This document shows, one piece after another, positions 23,829-37,051 of a stretch of DNA of 64,000 bases. Position numbers and translations under genes: made by a program. The DNA comes from Ottelia alismoides (Eukaryota; Streptophyta; Magnoliopsida; Alismatales; Hydrocharitaceae), in assembly GCA_037367405.1 (NCBI GenBank), contig JAZKJV010010759.1, forward strand, positions 186,001 through 250,000, given 5' to 3'. Position 1 is the first letter of the stretch; each line of letters opens with the position of its first letter. The notes below the pieces were generated by a model that worked only from the letters and a program-made list of their open reading frames with translations, searched no databases and had not been told where the DNA came from.

Positions 23829-26800
23829 TCACTGCTGCAAGGTCTCATACGTGGCTCGAGGTGTATCTACTGTATCTGTCTCGTGCATGAATACAATCTC
23901 CTCAACATGGACTAACTGCTCATTGGATTCGACGAAGTGCTTTAACAGCTGTCCATTCACTAGGAATGTCGGTGCGTCATCTGCGAGATCTGAGATCTCG
24001 ACACATCCACTATCATGCACCGTCCGGATGACAAATGGGCCCGTCCACTTAGACTTCAACTTGCCTTGGAAAATCTTCAGCCTAGCATTGAACAACCATA
24101 CCTTCTGTCCAGGAACAAAGGTCTTTCATCTGATATACCTATCATGCCAACGCTTCACCTTGTCCTTGTACACCAAACTGTTGTCGTATGCGCGGTTTCT
24201 GACTTCCACAAGCTCATTCAGATCCATGTTTCTCTGCGTCTGACCCAGGTGTGTGTTCCAATTGACCTTCTTGATTGCCCATTCTGATTTGTGCACTAAC
24301 TCTGCGGGCAAGTGGCACGGCTTTCCGAATACCATTCGGAATGGGGAGGTGCCTAATGGTGTCTTGTAAGTTGTCCTATACGCCCAGAGGACTTGATCCA
24401 AGATCTGCGACCAGTCCTTCCTGTCTGGGCGGACAAGCTTCTGCAATATGGTTTTCACCTCCCTATTTGACACCTCAGCCATACCATTAGTTTGTGGGTG
24501 GTAAGGACTCGCGACACGGTGTTCAATGTCGTAATCCTTCAGGAGTTTCTTCATCTCCCGATTCACAAAGTGGCTACCCCCGTCTGATATCATCATTTTG
24601 GGAATCCCGAACCTAGAGATTATGTGCTCTCTGATGAATTTGCAGACAGTCCTGCTGTCTGCGGCTCGGGTCGGGATAGCCTCCACCCATCTGGACAGAT
24701 AGTCTACCGCAAGAAGGATATATTCGAACCCGTGGCTGACAGGGAATGGGCCCATGAAATCGATGCCCCATGCGTCAAAGACATCACAAATGATGACCGG
24801 CTGCATTGGCATCTCATCCTTGGAACCAACGGTTCCTCCCATTCTCTGGCAAACTGGGCACGACTTCGCGAAGGTGGTGGCATCGTGAAACAGAGTCGAC
24901 CAGTAGAAGCCGCATTGAAGTACCTTCCATGTGGTCCTCTTCTCGGAGTTGTGTCCTCCTGCCTCCAAACTGTGGCATAAAGAAACGACACTTTGGTATT
25001 CCTCCTGAGGAATACATCGTCTCCAGACACAATCCGGTCCTTCGAAGAAAAGGATCGGATCCTCCCAATGGTAGTGTCTAGGGTCCGACTTTAGTCGGTC
25101 GATTTGGCTCTTGGGCCAATCTTCGGGAACTTTCTTGGAGACAAGATAATTCACGATATTGGCGTACCATGGGAGTGAGTCGATAACAAAAATCGACTCG
25201 TCAGGGAAGGAGTCTCGAATTGGTGAAACCTCGGAAGTATTAAGATCTTCGAGATGAGAAAGATGATCGGCCACTACGTTCTTCTTTCCAGGTTTATCAC
25301 GGATGTCCAAATCAAACTCCTGGATAAGTAAAATCCAACGAAGAAGACGCGCCTTCGCATCCTTCTTCTCCATCAAGTACCGTAGTGCCGTATGCTCAGT
25401 GAACACAGTTACTTTGGATCCAATTAGGTGAGATCTGAATTTGTCCAAGGCAAACACTACCGCAAGCATTTCCTTTTCCGTAACTGTATAGTTACGCTGA
25501 GCGGTGTCAAGCACTTTGCTTGCGTAGTGAATTGCAAACGGGACGCCATCTCTTCTTTGTCCCAACACAGCCCCAACAGCATAATCAGAGGCATCCGTCA
25601 TGATCTCAAAAGGTAGAGACCAATCTGGGGCTTGTAGGATGGGTACGTCCATAATCATTCCTTGTAAAAGCTTAAAGGCCTCAAGACATTTGTGATCAAC
25701 AATAAACTCCATGTCTTTGCCTAAAAGCTCAGTTAGCGGTCGGGCGATCTTAGAAAAATCCTTAATGAATCTCCGATAAAATCCAACATGCCCGAGGAAC
25801 GACCGCAACTGCTTTACGTTGGTGGGTGGCTGGAGTCGTCTGATCACATCCACCTTGGCAGGGTCAACCTCCATTCCTCTCTTGGAGATGACATGCCACA
25901 ACACTATGCCCTCCGTCACCATGAAGTGACTTTTCTCCCAGGAGAGCACCAGATTAACCTCACAACATCTTTTGAGGACTCGGTCCAGATTCCTAAGACA
26001 GGAATCGAAGGAATCGCCGTGGACCGAGAAGTCATCCATGAAAACTTCCAGGAATTCGCCGACCATTTCGGCGAATACAGCAATCATGCACCTTTGAAAA
26101 GTACCTGGAGCATTGCATATCCCAAAAGGCATGCGCCTGAAAGCATAGGTACCAAAGGGGCATGTAAACGTGGTTTTTTCCTGGTCCTCTGGAGCTATGG
26201 CTACTTGATTGTAGCCCGAGAACCCATCTAAGAAGCAGAAGAACTCTTTCCCTGCTAGTCTCTCTAAGATCTGATCAATGAATGGAAGGGGGAAATGATC
26301 CTTCTTCGTCGCGGCATTCAAGCGTCTGTAATCCACACAGACGTGCCACGACGTGGGTACTCGCGTCACGATCTCCTCTCCGTCCTCATTGGTGGTCGTC
26401 TGAATTCCCGACTTTTTCGGGACAACATGAATTGGGGCCACCCACTTAGAGTCGGAGATTGGGTAAATGAAACCCGCGTCGCACCATTTTTCTATCTCTT
26501 TCTTCACGACCTCTCGTAAATTTGGATTCAACCGACGTTGGAATTCACGAGAGGGTTTGGCTTCATTCTCCAAGTAAATATGGTGCGAACAGAGAGCGGG
26601 ATTTATCCCGTGGAGATCGAAAATGCTCCAGCCTATCGCCTTGCGGTTTTTCTCTAGGATCTCTAGCAAGCGAGATTCCTGCTCCTCAGTCAATCGCGAA
26701 CTGATGATGACCGGAAATTTCTTGTCTTGTCCCGCAAGGAAGGTGTATTTTAAAGTTGTGGGTAAAGGTTTGAGCTCAGGAATAGTGTGATCGTCTAAGA
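23829..26800 (-). pseudogene. pol: F pol: reverse transcriptase, RNase H, integrase (nearly open)
   Basis: One long frame (26693-24126, 855 residues) plus a C-terminal piece (24125-23829) after a single in-frame stop. RT has [11 protein letters not shown] and the catalytic FMDD at about residues 218-221. RNase H has TDASD (about 366), TEKEML, and [10 protein letters not shown] where C has FTDHTA, so the third acidic residue is Glu instead of Asp. Integrase has the His/His...CPVC zinc motif, [16 protein letters not shown] and [10 protein letters not shown] as the D, D and E positions. The C-terminal piece has KWTGPFV (GPY/F-like) and no chromodomain. Upstream a frameshift near 26800 separates pol from protease. 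It would act in the particle and, as integrase, in the nucleus. Confidence 0.92.
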
Positions 26801-27814
26801 AGTCTGGCTCAATCTGATCTGGCTCGGTGTTGGAAGTGTTGGATCGTTCTCTGTGATAGCTGCCACCAAGTTGTTCGGCTCAGGAGTCGGATCGTCAAAA
26901 GTTTCCATGCAATCGGCAAAAGCCACGTCCGACTCGTCATCCTCATCTTTCGATTGTCCTAAAGAGGGGAGGACAGACAAGCCCAACTGGGCCTCTACGT
27001 CATCGAAGATGTAGGGCGATGCAAGTTCAGAGCTATACTCGTTCCTGAGGATCTCGCAGACTGACTTATGCACTGGATCATCTTCGGAGGAGATGGACAT
27101 ATCGGTGTTGGCTGGGTTCTGTCTCCATGGCCCAACTAAGGCTACATACTCGCAGTCTGTTCCAGTAGAAGAGTACTCGGTGCTGGATTCTGAATCCGGT
27201 CTCTGCCATCTTGTCTGCTTCATTTCAAGTTCCTCATCTCCGCCTGGAGTTTGGAACTGAATCTTCCCGATCTTATAATCAAATAAGGCCCCTGCTGTTC
27301 TGAGGAAGGGCCTACCTAAAATGATCTGGGAGTCTCTCCAATTACGAGGGGTTTCCATATCCAGGCCAGTGAAGTCCACCATGTATTCTTGTCCCTCGAC
27401 TTTGATCACAATGTTCCTCAATTCTCCTTGGGACCTCTTGGTTGATTTATCAGTAAACTGTAGGAGGGCTCTAGATTTCCTAAGAGGTCTGAGATTAAGC
27501 CGCTCATAGAGGGTTGTAGGCATCATATTGATCGAGGAACCATTGTCCAGGAGAGTGCATGCAAACGCGATGTCATCAACATGACTCACTACATAATGTA
27601 CACCCATATCTCTTCGTTTCCTTGGAAACGAGTTCTTTATTGCACAAGTCGTGGCTACTGATAAAACGTGTTTCTCAACACGGCTTTTGATCTTCCTGCT
27701 AACCCTAGTAGGTGTGCATCTCACCTTAAGGTATTTTTGGAATGCAGGGGTCATCTCCACGTACTTGTCAAAGGGGATTGTGACCTTGATATATTTGTTG
27801 CAGAATTCAGCCAT
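26795..27814 (-). pseudogene. F protease region
   Basis: A 339-residue open stretch. The retropepsin-like core is LLDNGSSINMMP (D-N-G in place of D-S/T-G, as in B), ALLQFTDKSTKRSQGELRNI and IILGRPFLRTAGALFDY. An acidic spacer follows with repeated Ser/Glu/Asp. It would cut the gag-pol polyprotein. The frame breaks at both ends: a less clear break toward gag between 27810 and 28080, and a shift into pol near 26800. The N-terminal part (KYIKVTIPFDKYVEM) corresponds to the linker before the protease in B and C. Confidence 0.85.
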
Positions 27815-28083
27815 CTCAGGGTCATCTTTTTGGATTTTTTTTTGGTTTTCTTCTTTCCACCCGTAAGAGCTCGGGGGAAAGGGATTATTGACTCTAACTC
27901 AGGTTCGGAAACTGAAATTTTCTCATTGACTTCGGGAACTGAGTTCTTAACAGGACTCTGACTCTGATACAAACTAGGACTCTGACTCTGACTGAAAAGA
28001 AAATGCTGAGGCGAAACCGGTGACGCTTCTTCCGCGACTGCTGGACGATCCTCCTCAGATGGAGGTGCGGGCTCTTCATCGGT

Positions 28084-30203
28084 TTAATCTGACTCTATGC
28101 AAATGCGAGAATGCTGCTTGGAGGACTCAGATATCCTCTTCTTCTGCCGGCAATGATGGTGGTAATGCTCCTCCTCTTCTTCCTCCGAGTTCTCCTCAGG
28201 TAGAGTGTCGGAGGCTCCTTCCTTCTGCTCCCGTGCCCGATCAGGTATGGTCACGGTCCTTCCGCTCCTGAGGGACATGTGATTTACATTATCGTACGAA
28301 AGGATCTCATGTTCAGATAAATAATTATCTGAATAGTATACATGATCTCGAGGTCGATTCTGACCCTGGTGTAAGCTGTTTGGGTTGGCCTGAACCTGTG
28401 CGGGAATTGGGGTCTTTGGCGCCATCTGTTGGTCCTGGGTACGAGAGACCCGATTGATGTCGGTTCTCATGTCCAGGTAATCATTCTGCATCTGTTGGAC
28501 CCTATCAGACAGGGTCTGGATCGCCAAGGTGAGAGACTCCAATTCGGTGGGCTGGGTTGACTGCTGTGCGGATGAGGTTCGGTAGTGGCCCTGCTGGCCA
28601 TGCCGATACTGCTGCTGCGGGTGTGACGGTGCTGGGCCCTGCTGATATGTGCGCTGCTGCTGCTGGTACCCTTGTTCTGGTCTGGACTGAAAGCGCGGTG
28701 TGGGAACGGGCTTGGTTTCTTGGTAGGCTGGGGATGAACGGTGAGGCTGATCCTTCCCCATTTCGGCCTGCCTGACAATCGGGTCACGGCTATACCAAAG
28801 CCCGTTGATCTCGTACACTTGCAGAGGCTCCTCGTATCCCATCTCCATTTGTGGGGGTGCATGCTGGTCCTGCTGGGTGTAAGTCTGATCCCAGCTACTC
28901 TGAGACCCCGGTGCATGTTCCTGTACAAGATGGACTCGATGTACAGGTACAGGTGGTACAGAAGGAGCAGGTAGCTTGATCTTAGCTACCTTCTCAGAAA
29001 GTTCCTCCACTTGCTTTGGTAGACGTGAAAGAGACTCAAGTTCCGCAACTCTCTTGTGGATCTGCTCGACCATGGTAAGCTTGTCGGCAATCATCTCCAT
29101 GTTGGGGATGAGGTCCTCAGTCAGATCCGCTACAGTCCTTCGGGTTGTCTCATTAGATAGGATTGAGGGAGACAACTGATAGGCCCTGGTGGCCTGCGAC
29201 CTGCCGGTTTCTGCCATCTGCTCCAGGATCTTCCATACGGCGTGCTCGTTTTTGTTCAGATAGCTTCCTCCACAGGCGGCACTGACTAACCCCTGCATCT
29301 CTGGGTTAGACCACAGAACAAGGTCTGGACTAAGATCGCCTTTGAAATGCCGTGGTAGGGGCATTTCTGTACTAAATCATTGAACCTATCCCAAGCGTCA
29401 TGGAAAGGTTCACTAGGTCCTTGGGAGAAGCTGGCGATCTTCGTTCTCATCTGGTTTGTCCTACTGAGAGGGTAGAACTTTTTCAAGAATAGGTCCTTGA
29501 ACTGCATCCAGGTATTGCATACCACCCCTAAGTTTTTCAGCCAATGAGCAGCCTTATCACCTAAGGCAAAAGGGGTGGCCTTAAGCCGAATATAATCTTG
29601 GCCCACATTGGGATGGCTAAGATTGTTGCACACCAACTCGAAGTCACGGAGGAAAGTGTATGGTTCTTCATTTAGGTTTCCGTTGAACTTCGGAAGCAGA
29701 CTAAGGAAGTGGGGCTTCAGCTCAAATGCCTGGGCGGGAACTGCGGGTGCCAACCAGTTCTGATTCTCGTTCTCCACCGGGTTATAGGTATCGACCATTG
29801 GTCGGTCGATTCCTCCTGCTACTATAATCTGTCGCATCCGCGCCGTGAGATCTGCATTCTTTTGTTCGGCTTCAGCGAGGCGAGCAAGAATCTGTCGTAT
29901 TTGTTCCTCATCCGGTGGTACTTTTGGCGGCATCTTGTCCTCTAGTCCTGGGGGGAAAGTAAGGTCGATGTCAGAGGATAAATCAAGGAAAGGATTACCG
30001 AGGCGATGATCTTCCTCGATAATCTCGGAGGAGATGAAAGGGTTGGTTTGAGAGTAACCACCCTGAGTATGAGGGAACCAAGACTCAATAGGGTCATGAG
30101 TCCTGGGTGGTCCAAGGTGCGCTTGGGCCGATGAAGACGAGTCGCTTGGGGGACTCATAGAGAGATCAGTGAATAACGCGTCGAGATCTCCCCAGTTACT
30201 CAT
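28084..30203 (-). pseudogene. gag: F gag, one frameshift
   Basis: The gag frame starts at ATG 30203 (MSNWGDLDALF), after an in-frame leader of 19 codons. A second Met (MPPKVPPDEE, 29933) lies 15 nt after an acceptor-like CTTTCCCCCCAG. The gag domain spans ELKPHFLSLLPKFNGN, PFALGDKAAHWLKNL, FKDLFLKKFYPLSRTN and CPYHGISKAILVQTLF. A one-base loss near 29305 shifts the frame; it continues as EMQGLVSAACGGSYLNK (from 29364). The tail is Gln/Pro-rich with a coiled-coil-like LEQMAETGR...VEQIHKRVAELE stretch and no visible CCHC knuckle. It ends near 28084 in a Glu/His-rich segment. Confidence 0.9.
29933..29960 (-). promoter_or_regulatory. Candidate splice acceptor upstream of internal gag ATG, element F
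   Basis: Minus strand CTTACTTTCCCCCCAG|GAC has a strong pyrimidine tract. AG is the complement of 29948-29949, and ATG 29933 is 15 nt downstream. It is positionally equivalent to the LTR-gag join in B and to the acceptor-like site of C (44416-44417). Confidence 0.4.
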
Positions 30204-31537
30204 CTTGATGTGGCGAGAAGAAGATAGGGTTTTACTCCTATCTGAAGCAAGTAAAATCAATCCAAAACCCTGGGTTCACACTCAACACAGTGAAGGACTC
30301 GAAATCGAGTCTGATTAATCTTGTAATTTTTAAGTGTGATTGTTCAAACAAGATAGCAAGGATTACGCGGCCTATAGGGAAGTCGGCTTAGAGCCGGATG
30401 TGTCTTCCCTGTTTATCATGTCGCCTAAGATACCGCCGATCCTCCCTTTCTTCGCTCCTTTCCGGAGTTGGGGACTCAATGACGTGCCCCTATCTACCTG
30501 CAAGCAGGCGGAGGCTGACAAAGCTAGGCCTTGTCGCTGAGTACCGCTGGTTCGCCCCTATCTGCCTGCGAAGGCGGAGGCTACTTGGTACTTGTCAATG
30601 AGCTTAAAAGTATCCCACTCGTGATATTTGCTAAGATCAGTTGGCTCGTGATATGGAAGGCGGGGATTTGGGCTCTGCCTTAAGGTGTTCACACACACTC
30701 AAGTACCCTCACTCAGCCTAAAAACAGGGTCGGGGATTAATCTCCCGCAAACAATTTTCAAATTTTATTCTCTTTTTTTTTGTCAATACTGTTTAGCAGT
30801 CCCGATTTTAAGGTAAGTTATCACTGATTAAGTCCACCACACAGCACGCCTATCGGACAGTCCCAATTTCCGTTTAATTAAATGTGAAAATCAGAGGGAG
30901 AAATCGAGAAAAAGCCGATGCAAGATAAAACAATGATGTTATGCTGAGTTCAGGAGACTTACAGTGATCCCTTCGCTTTTTGTGCAGGATGCAGAACAGA
31001 ATTGAAATTTTATCTAAATGCAAATGCAGGCGATGAAAGCCGCTCCTAGACAGGCAGTTCTATTAGCGTGAAGAACAGTTTAATTTGGCTAAGTACTGCG
31101 GTCTAAGTGTGTCTTTTAAGTGATTTGTGTGGTCCTAATGATTACGAGTACAAGCAATTCCTAGATTGGCTCGGGGAGCCGCTAGTGCAAGCTAAGTTAC
31201 AATTCAACCACACAGCACACGGGGACACGATTCCACTATTTTTACACACGCGAGAACCCGAACGGGAACCGCTGGAAATGATGCGAAAAATGTGGAAATA
31301 AATGAAATTACAGGTTCTCTCAAATCACTCAAACAAATTCGAATGCGTGTTCCTCAAAGCGTCTTTGACTCCGGTGTCCCTCGCACAAATACAAGTTGAG
31401 GCCAGATAAAGAACGACATAAAAATGCAAAAAATTTAAAAGACAGAGAAATATTCACAAGAAAAATCGGGGGTCAGACTACCCGGGGAAAGAAAATCAAC
31501 AATCAGAATTTCACCAAAAATTAACCTAAGCCGTGCC
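30204..31537 (-). mobile_element. F leader between primer-binding site and gag
   Basis: About 1.3 kb without coding potential. It shares short blocks with the leaders of A, C and E (for example CAGTCCCGATTTTAAGGTAA near 30798). A packaging or dimerisation signal would be expected here, but none can be named. A small hairpin GGGT-CAGACT-ACCC lies near 31469-31483, less convincing than those in C and E. Confidence 0.75.
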
Positions 31538-31555
31538 TCCCCGGCAACGGCTCCA
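31538..31555 (-). promoter_or_regulatory. Element F primer-binding site (tRNA-Asp)
   Basis: TCCCCGGCAACGGCTCCA on the plus strand equals the tRNA-Asp 3' end except for one base, and stops 3 bases from the LTR at 31559. Confidence 0.92.
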
Positions 31556-31558
31556 TTT

Positions 31559-34500
31559 TGATAGCCCGCCCCGCGCCCTTAGTTAATTCGGTCAAATTAA
31601 TGGTCCAAATTAAATTTAAGTGTTCGTTGCAGTCGGACACGAGAGGCTAATCAAAAACCACTTATCAATTAATGTTAAGTTAATTTTAAGCGGCAGATTT
31701 TTTTTACTTGGTAGAGTCCAAGGTCGAACTCAGGGAGGCAGTTGTCTCCTTAGGTCAAATTTTAGCTAAATCCAAGTGTGAGATTTTCGGAGGGAATATT
31801 TTTGGTCTTTTTCTATTTTCTATGCAGACACATGCAACCCGCAGGCCAATATAACAATTAATTCAATTAAGATATCACATGAAGTCCAAAAATTCTAAAA
31901 ATTGGCCAGATGGTTAATTATGATGAAAATGATCTACCCTAATTTTTTTGGAATTTTTAAACACTAAATGAATTTACTGTGAATTAAATATGCAGACAGG
32001 GTGATTTTCACTATTTTATTTTTAATAAATAACAAATCACAATTTCTTCAAGAGATAAAATTATCCTAGATATCACTCAAGATAAGGAATCCAGGAAAAT
32101 TGACAAACCTTAATTCCAATGTGAAATGAATTTACTAAAATTAAAATGTGAAAACCACTCAACAATTTATTTAGGCCTCGATATGTGTGCAAACGACATG
32201 AAATTTTTACGGCAAGTTAAGAATATTGTCCTTAAGCTACTGTGAATTTTTGAGGATTTTTGGAACCATAGAGAATTCACTAGAAATTAAAAGGTGTCAC
32301 TGGGCAAAATATTCCAAAAATATACCAATTAATTCATTAATAATTCCTCTAAAATTACAAAAATCTGACACATGGCTCAATAAACATAGGACAAGTTTCT
32401 CAACAAAATGCAACTTTTAAAATTGAAAAATGATGTAATATGCAACCTAGGGATGCGTGCAAACACAGGGGTGTAAATGCAATACAGGAAAATCAAAAAT
32501 ACATAAAGTAAATATGCTGACAGGGACTAAAATGCAATTACCTATTATGCGGGGGACTCAAGTGCAATTTCTCCAACAGGCACGTGCTCCTCACGTGGGC
32601 TCTGCTTCACAGGGACCTTTTTGCAATATCTGAAAGCTCCAGGGGCCTCTGTGTAAATTTCCCAGGCCGCACGTGCTCCTCACATGGGCTGTCTAGGTTC
32701 GGATGGCTGTGGAGGCTCAGGGCTAGGCTCGGTCGCTTCCGGAGGTCTGGAGTGAGGCTCGGACGACCCGAGCCTAGGCTCGGAGAAGAGGCTCGGGCGA
32801 ATCTACGTGGCAAGCTGTGGACCGTTCAATCAACGTGATCGAGCGGATGGCGATGTGGATGCATGGAGTGACCTCGGGCCTTTGGATCGATGCTGATCCA
32901 ACGACTCCTGCGAAGACCGATGAGGAGGCGACGTGGCTCGCTGAGGGTCGTTCGATCAACGTGATCGAGCGGATGGCGTGCGTCTGCTCCGACGATCCTC
33001 CTCCGCCTGCGGAGGAGATGGCGGGGCTCCGGCAAAGGTGCCTTAGCTCCGCCCGTCCTTCCTCGTGTCGATAACGCCCTCCGACTTGTCGGAGATATCC
33101 CAGAAGACTCGTGGCGATGCGGTGGAGATGCTGGTGGTCTCAGGAGCGGCGGAGGGCGGTCTGACGTCGATGGCGATGAAGCTCAAAGTCGTCTCCGGCG
33201 AGCTTCCGTTCAATGAGAAGAGGGGAACCTGCAAGTGTTAAAGATAGAGCCGGAGCTCGTGCGTGCGCCTGTGGAGAAGTGAAGATAGTCGGCGAGGCCT
33301 AAGGAGTGATGGAGATGGGTTGGCGATGGTGCTCCGGCCAAGTGGCGGAGCTGGAGCTGATGGAGGATGGAGTGAGTCGTCGGCGGGCGTAGAGGTGGCC
33401 GCGAAGATGAGAGCTCTGACGCGGAGCTCGACGGAGTAGAATGGACGTGTGGTAGTGACCGGAGGCGGAGAATGACCAGCGAGAAAATCGACGAAGAGAA
33501 GAAGAGAAGATCGGAGAAGAATGGAGGTTTCACCTGGGGATTGGAACTCCTCTGGAGGTTCCAGGTCGTCGCTCGAAGGGCCGGTGGCTCCCTGAGCTCA
33601 AGCAGCTGCTCGGAGGAGAGGCTGCGACACGGCGGAGGAGCCGCGGATTTCGCCGGAGAAGATGGTCGTCTTCGCTCAAGGATTCGCGCAATTACTGTCA
33701 CCAATCGAACGCTCCGAGCTCGGGGGATCTCTCGGGGGTGGCGGATAGGGATGAGGTTGTCCGGTGGTGGAGTATTTAAAGGGTGAAGTAGAGGAGCGGC
33801 CTGGTGATGGAAAGAAGTTCATGGAGGTAGTGGGGTGTAGCTGGCGATCGACATGGGAAATGAAGTGGCTGGCGAGGATGTCGGATGAGTGGGGAAGGAC
33901 GTGGAGTGCTTGGTGGTCGGAGATGGTGGTAGGCGTGGTGGCGAAAATAGAAAGGGGGTGGCTTGTTTCGCAAGGGCGAGATCGTGGGCGAGAGGCGTCC
34001 GGAGGTAGACGACGAGGCCCTGGCCGTTGGATCTTGTGATCCAACGGCCCAGATCAAAGCGCGAAGGGACGTGTGGGATTAGATCAAGGTGCGGTGATAA
34101 GAGGTTGTGATCATGCCACGTGGAAGCAGCTGGGCGAGGCGCGAGTGAGCGGCTGGGAACAAGTCAAGGCGATGCGATCTGAAGGTGCGGAACCTACCAC
34201 GTGTCGTGGTGAGGCTGCGGCGTGAATGAATAGTTTGGATGAAGGGTTGAGGTTAATCGAAGGGACGAGGGACGCCAAAGGAAGAGCGGCTGTGATGGAA
34301 GGATCGCGGGCTTGATCAGATGGTGTACACGCCGCCACGTGGCGAGCTCTGGAAGAGACGCGGACGGGCGGGTCAGATGAGACAAGGGGATGATCTGACG
34401 GTGTGGATTTGAGGCACACGTGGAAGCAGCCAAGCCGTTGGATATAGAGCATAATCCAACGGATGTGGCAGCGGGCGGATGAGGCAAGGAGATGCGGGCC

Positions 34501-35151
34501 GCGTGGCACAACCAGAGGGCGCCACGTGGCCTGCTGTGAATGGCCGAAAGAAAATATATGTGTAGAAAGAAAAGGGGACCGAATTTGGAAAAACTCAAAA
34601 CATGAAAGTTGTAGATCTCGATGAGATCTACAAGTTTCATGTTGACCAAAGACGGAGATGAGGTCAAATATGATACATAAATATAAAGGTACAAATATAC
34701 ATATATGTAGTATACAAAGTGGCCCAAAAACCCAACTGTCTCATACGAGCTCCAAATTAGATGAAATTAGTCTCATTTTAAAGGTCTTTTCATGTGGAGT
34801 ATTCTAAGAGTAAGTAGACCTATTTCGGAGTTTGTATGAGGGCTTTATGTGCATTTTAGTGTACAGGGGTTCTGAGGCTTTATTAGCTAAATTACAAGGG
34901 GGAATTTTTGGCCTTCTTCCCTATATTATTAACTAAGGAGTACATATTATAAAGAAGAGGTTATTTTAGTGAATAGGTATTTTACAAGGGATTTTGGCTT
35001 CTTATTTGAATGTAAATGGACTGCTAAAATGAATGTATTATGTATGTATGCATGAGTGCTATTTATGCATTATAAAGGGAAATATGCCTCTATTTACTCA
35101 GGAACAAGGCTCTATTTTTGACTTTTGAAGTGATGAATCACAGATTCATCA
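31559..35151 (-). mobile_element. Element F, 5' LTR (3593 bp)
   Basis: Near-identical to 18433-22023, with the same ends, TATA-like TTTAAATA (complement 33773-33780), predicted intron 33229-33533 and gttgtagatct hairpin 34600-34642. It is followed by target duplication AGGGG at 35152-35156. Confidence 0.95.
33229..33533 (-). other. Predicted LTR leader intron, element F 5' LTR
   Basis: Donor CCCAG|GTGAA at 33533 and acceptor ACTTGCAG|GTTC at 33229, 305 bp. One base before the donor differs from the 3' LTR copy (C for T), giving the better consensus here. Confidence 0.55.
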
Positions 35152-35911
35152 AGGGGGCAATTTCCTTTGGCTTAGGGTAGCATACGAGGGTAGTACTTCT
35201 AGGTGGAACCTCTCGTCTTCTAGTGAAGGAAGTGTGTCTCAACTTGGTATGGTGGTGTTGAGGTCTAAAGACAGGAGTTGTGGGTTCAATAAAGCTTCAA
35301 AAGAGGGATAGTTTACCGGCTCAAGAGGAAAAAGTCCTATATATATGTTGCACTATGTAGATATGTTGTACATATGCACTTAAAAAAAGTGCAAAAGAAA
35401 TAAAAACTTCAAAAAAGTGGACAGGCCTGATTGAAAATAAAATACCTGCCGAAGTATGTACTTCTTTCCCCTCTTCTTGAGCTGGTTCAACTTGAATTAG
35501 AAGGGAATACCCTTCTCCTCGAGGAAAGAGCTGCTGGACTAGGGCATTAGAGTTACCTTGTTGAGGGGGGTTGTTTCTTTATGATATCTAAGGTGGGGAG
35601 CTACATATCACTACATTGTACAAGAAAAGATTCATGGTCATTAGAGTTTGTGTATTTAGACTTGTTCTGATCTGAATCATTGAGGAGTTGTGGCCATAGA
35701 TTGATGGAACTTAGAGGTTGTTGAGTCTTAAACCTAGATCCAAATAAGGTTCCGACAAATCATTAATCCAAAGGTCTGACTGAGATCCATACTTCAATTT
35801 AATAAAGTCAAGTTTAATAATAAACCTTTATTCTCCTTTTTTCTTTCTCTTTTTCACTTCTATTTCAAATAAATGTTTGCTAAGGTACTAGCAAAGGTAA
35901 AGTATAGGGGG
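35152..35911 (+). mobile_element. D 3' non-coding region, second part, with purine tract
   Basis: Starts with the right AGGGG duplication of F, then continues the D sequence interrupted at 18432. The block GCAATTTCCTTTGGCTTAGG onward closely matches C 50174 on and F (minus). It ends in polypurine tract AAAGTATAGGGGG (35899-35911). Just upstream is hairpin TTTGCTA-AGGTAC-TAGCAAA (35876-35895), the counterpart of those in A, C and F. Confidence 0.88.
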
Positions 35912-37051
35912 TGATGAATCCCTTATCATCACTCTTTATTCTTTTATTTTAGCTAATTATCTTGGCAAAGCATCACGTAAATAGATATAAATAAAATAAG
36001 CTAGCATTATGCATGCATTTGTTAAATATACATATTAGCATGCATTTAAATAAAAAAATGGAATGAGGTATTTACAATAAATTCAGAGTGATCTGAACCC
36101 CAAGAGAAGGCCAAGAATTGGCCTGATCGCCAAATAAAACAGGTAGAGAGAGATATGGGCCTACTCTATGTTGTACATATCATTGGTGTAAATAAATAAT
36201 TATTTTTTGAAAAAAAAATAGATTCTTTTTACCTACTTGTACATAGTCCTTTTAATAAAACAAAAATCAGAAAAATAAAATAAAAATAAAATCCTCTCTC
36301 TTGTAAAAGATACATGTATATATGCTTTCTTATCTATTTATTATACCCGTAAATAAATAATAAAAATAAAATAAAATTATTTTGTACTCTAAAAATTATA
36401 TTGTAAATAAATAAAATATAAAAGTGGGGTATTTATGTAAAAATAATAATTGTATAAAATACATAGGTATATTATACATGTATATAATACACTATATCGT
36501 ATATAGATTAATTTATTTTTCAAAAAAATAAATAAAATCATAGAAAAATAGTTTAAAAAATCACAAACATTTTTCATTTATACACTTTTTTGATTTAAAA
36601 TCATTTATTATTTTTATTGAATTTGTAAATATTTTTATAAATCCTATTTTCTGATTGGTCGGCTGGATTGTTAAATACTGGTCAACGGTTCCTTCTTCTC
36701 GAGTCAGACCCGGATCCTCGTCGTCGGACCATATTCTTCAATTTTTTCCAGGAAGATTACGCAACCCCTTACCCTAATTCTTCACCCGTGGTTTCTCCTT
36801 GGATCCATGACCCTCGTAGATCCCTAGGAAAGCACGGATCTCCCTCAGTTCGCATGTCCTTGCCCAATACCTCCAGCCTCTTGGGAACCCTATAAAGTCT
36901 CTTCTACGCCTCCCAGGAGCAGCAGCTTGTACCTCGCTCCCATTTCGAACCCTAGCCACCTCTAGCTGAGTGATAGCAGCTTGGAGCATCGCTCGGAGCT
37001 TAGTTTGGTGCAGTAGAGATGACGCTCAACCTTCGTGGACGGAGTTCCACT

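Larger units (their letters stand above)
18433..35151 (-). mobile_element. Element F, full-length Athila-like element (16.7 kb)
   Basis: Both LTRs (18433-22023 and 31559-35151), primer-binding site, gag, protease, RT-RNase H-integrase and polypurine tract are present in the right order on the minus strand. A perfect 5-bp target duplication AGGGG (18428-18432 and 35152-35156) flanks it. The LTRs differ by roughly 1-2% by eye, so insertion is fairly recent. The coding part carries only a few lesions: frameshifts in gag (near 29305) and before pol (near 26800), a less clear break between gag and protease (27810-28080), and one stop near the integrase end (24126). Confidence 0.95.
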
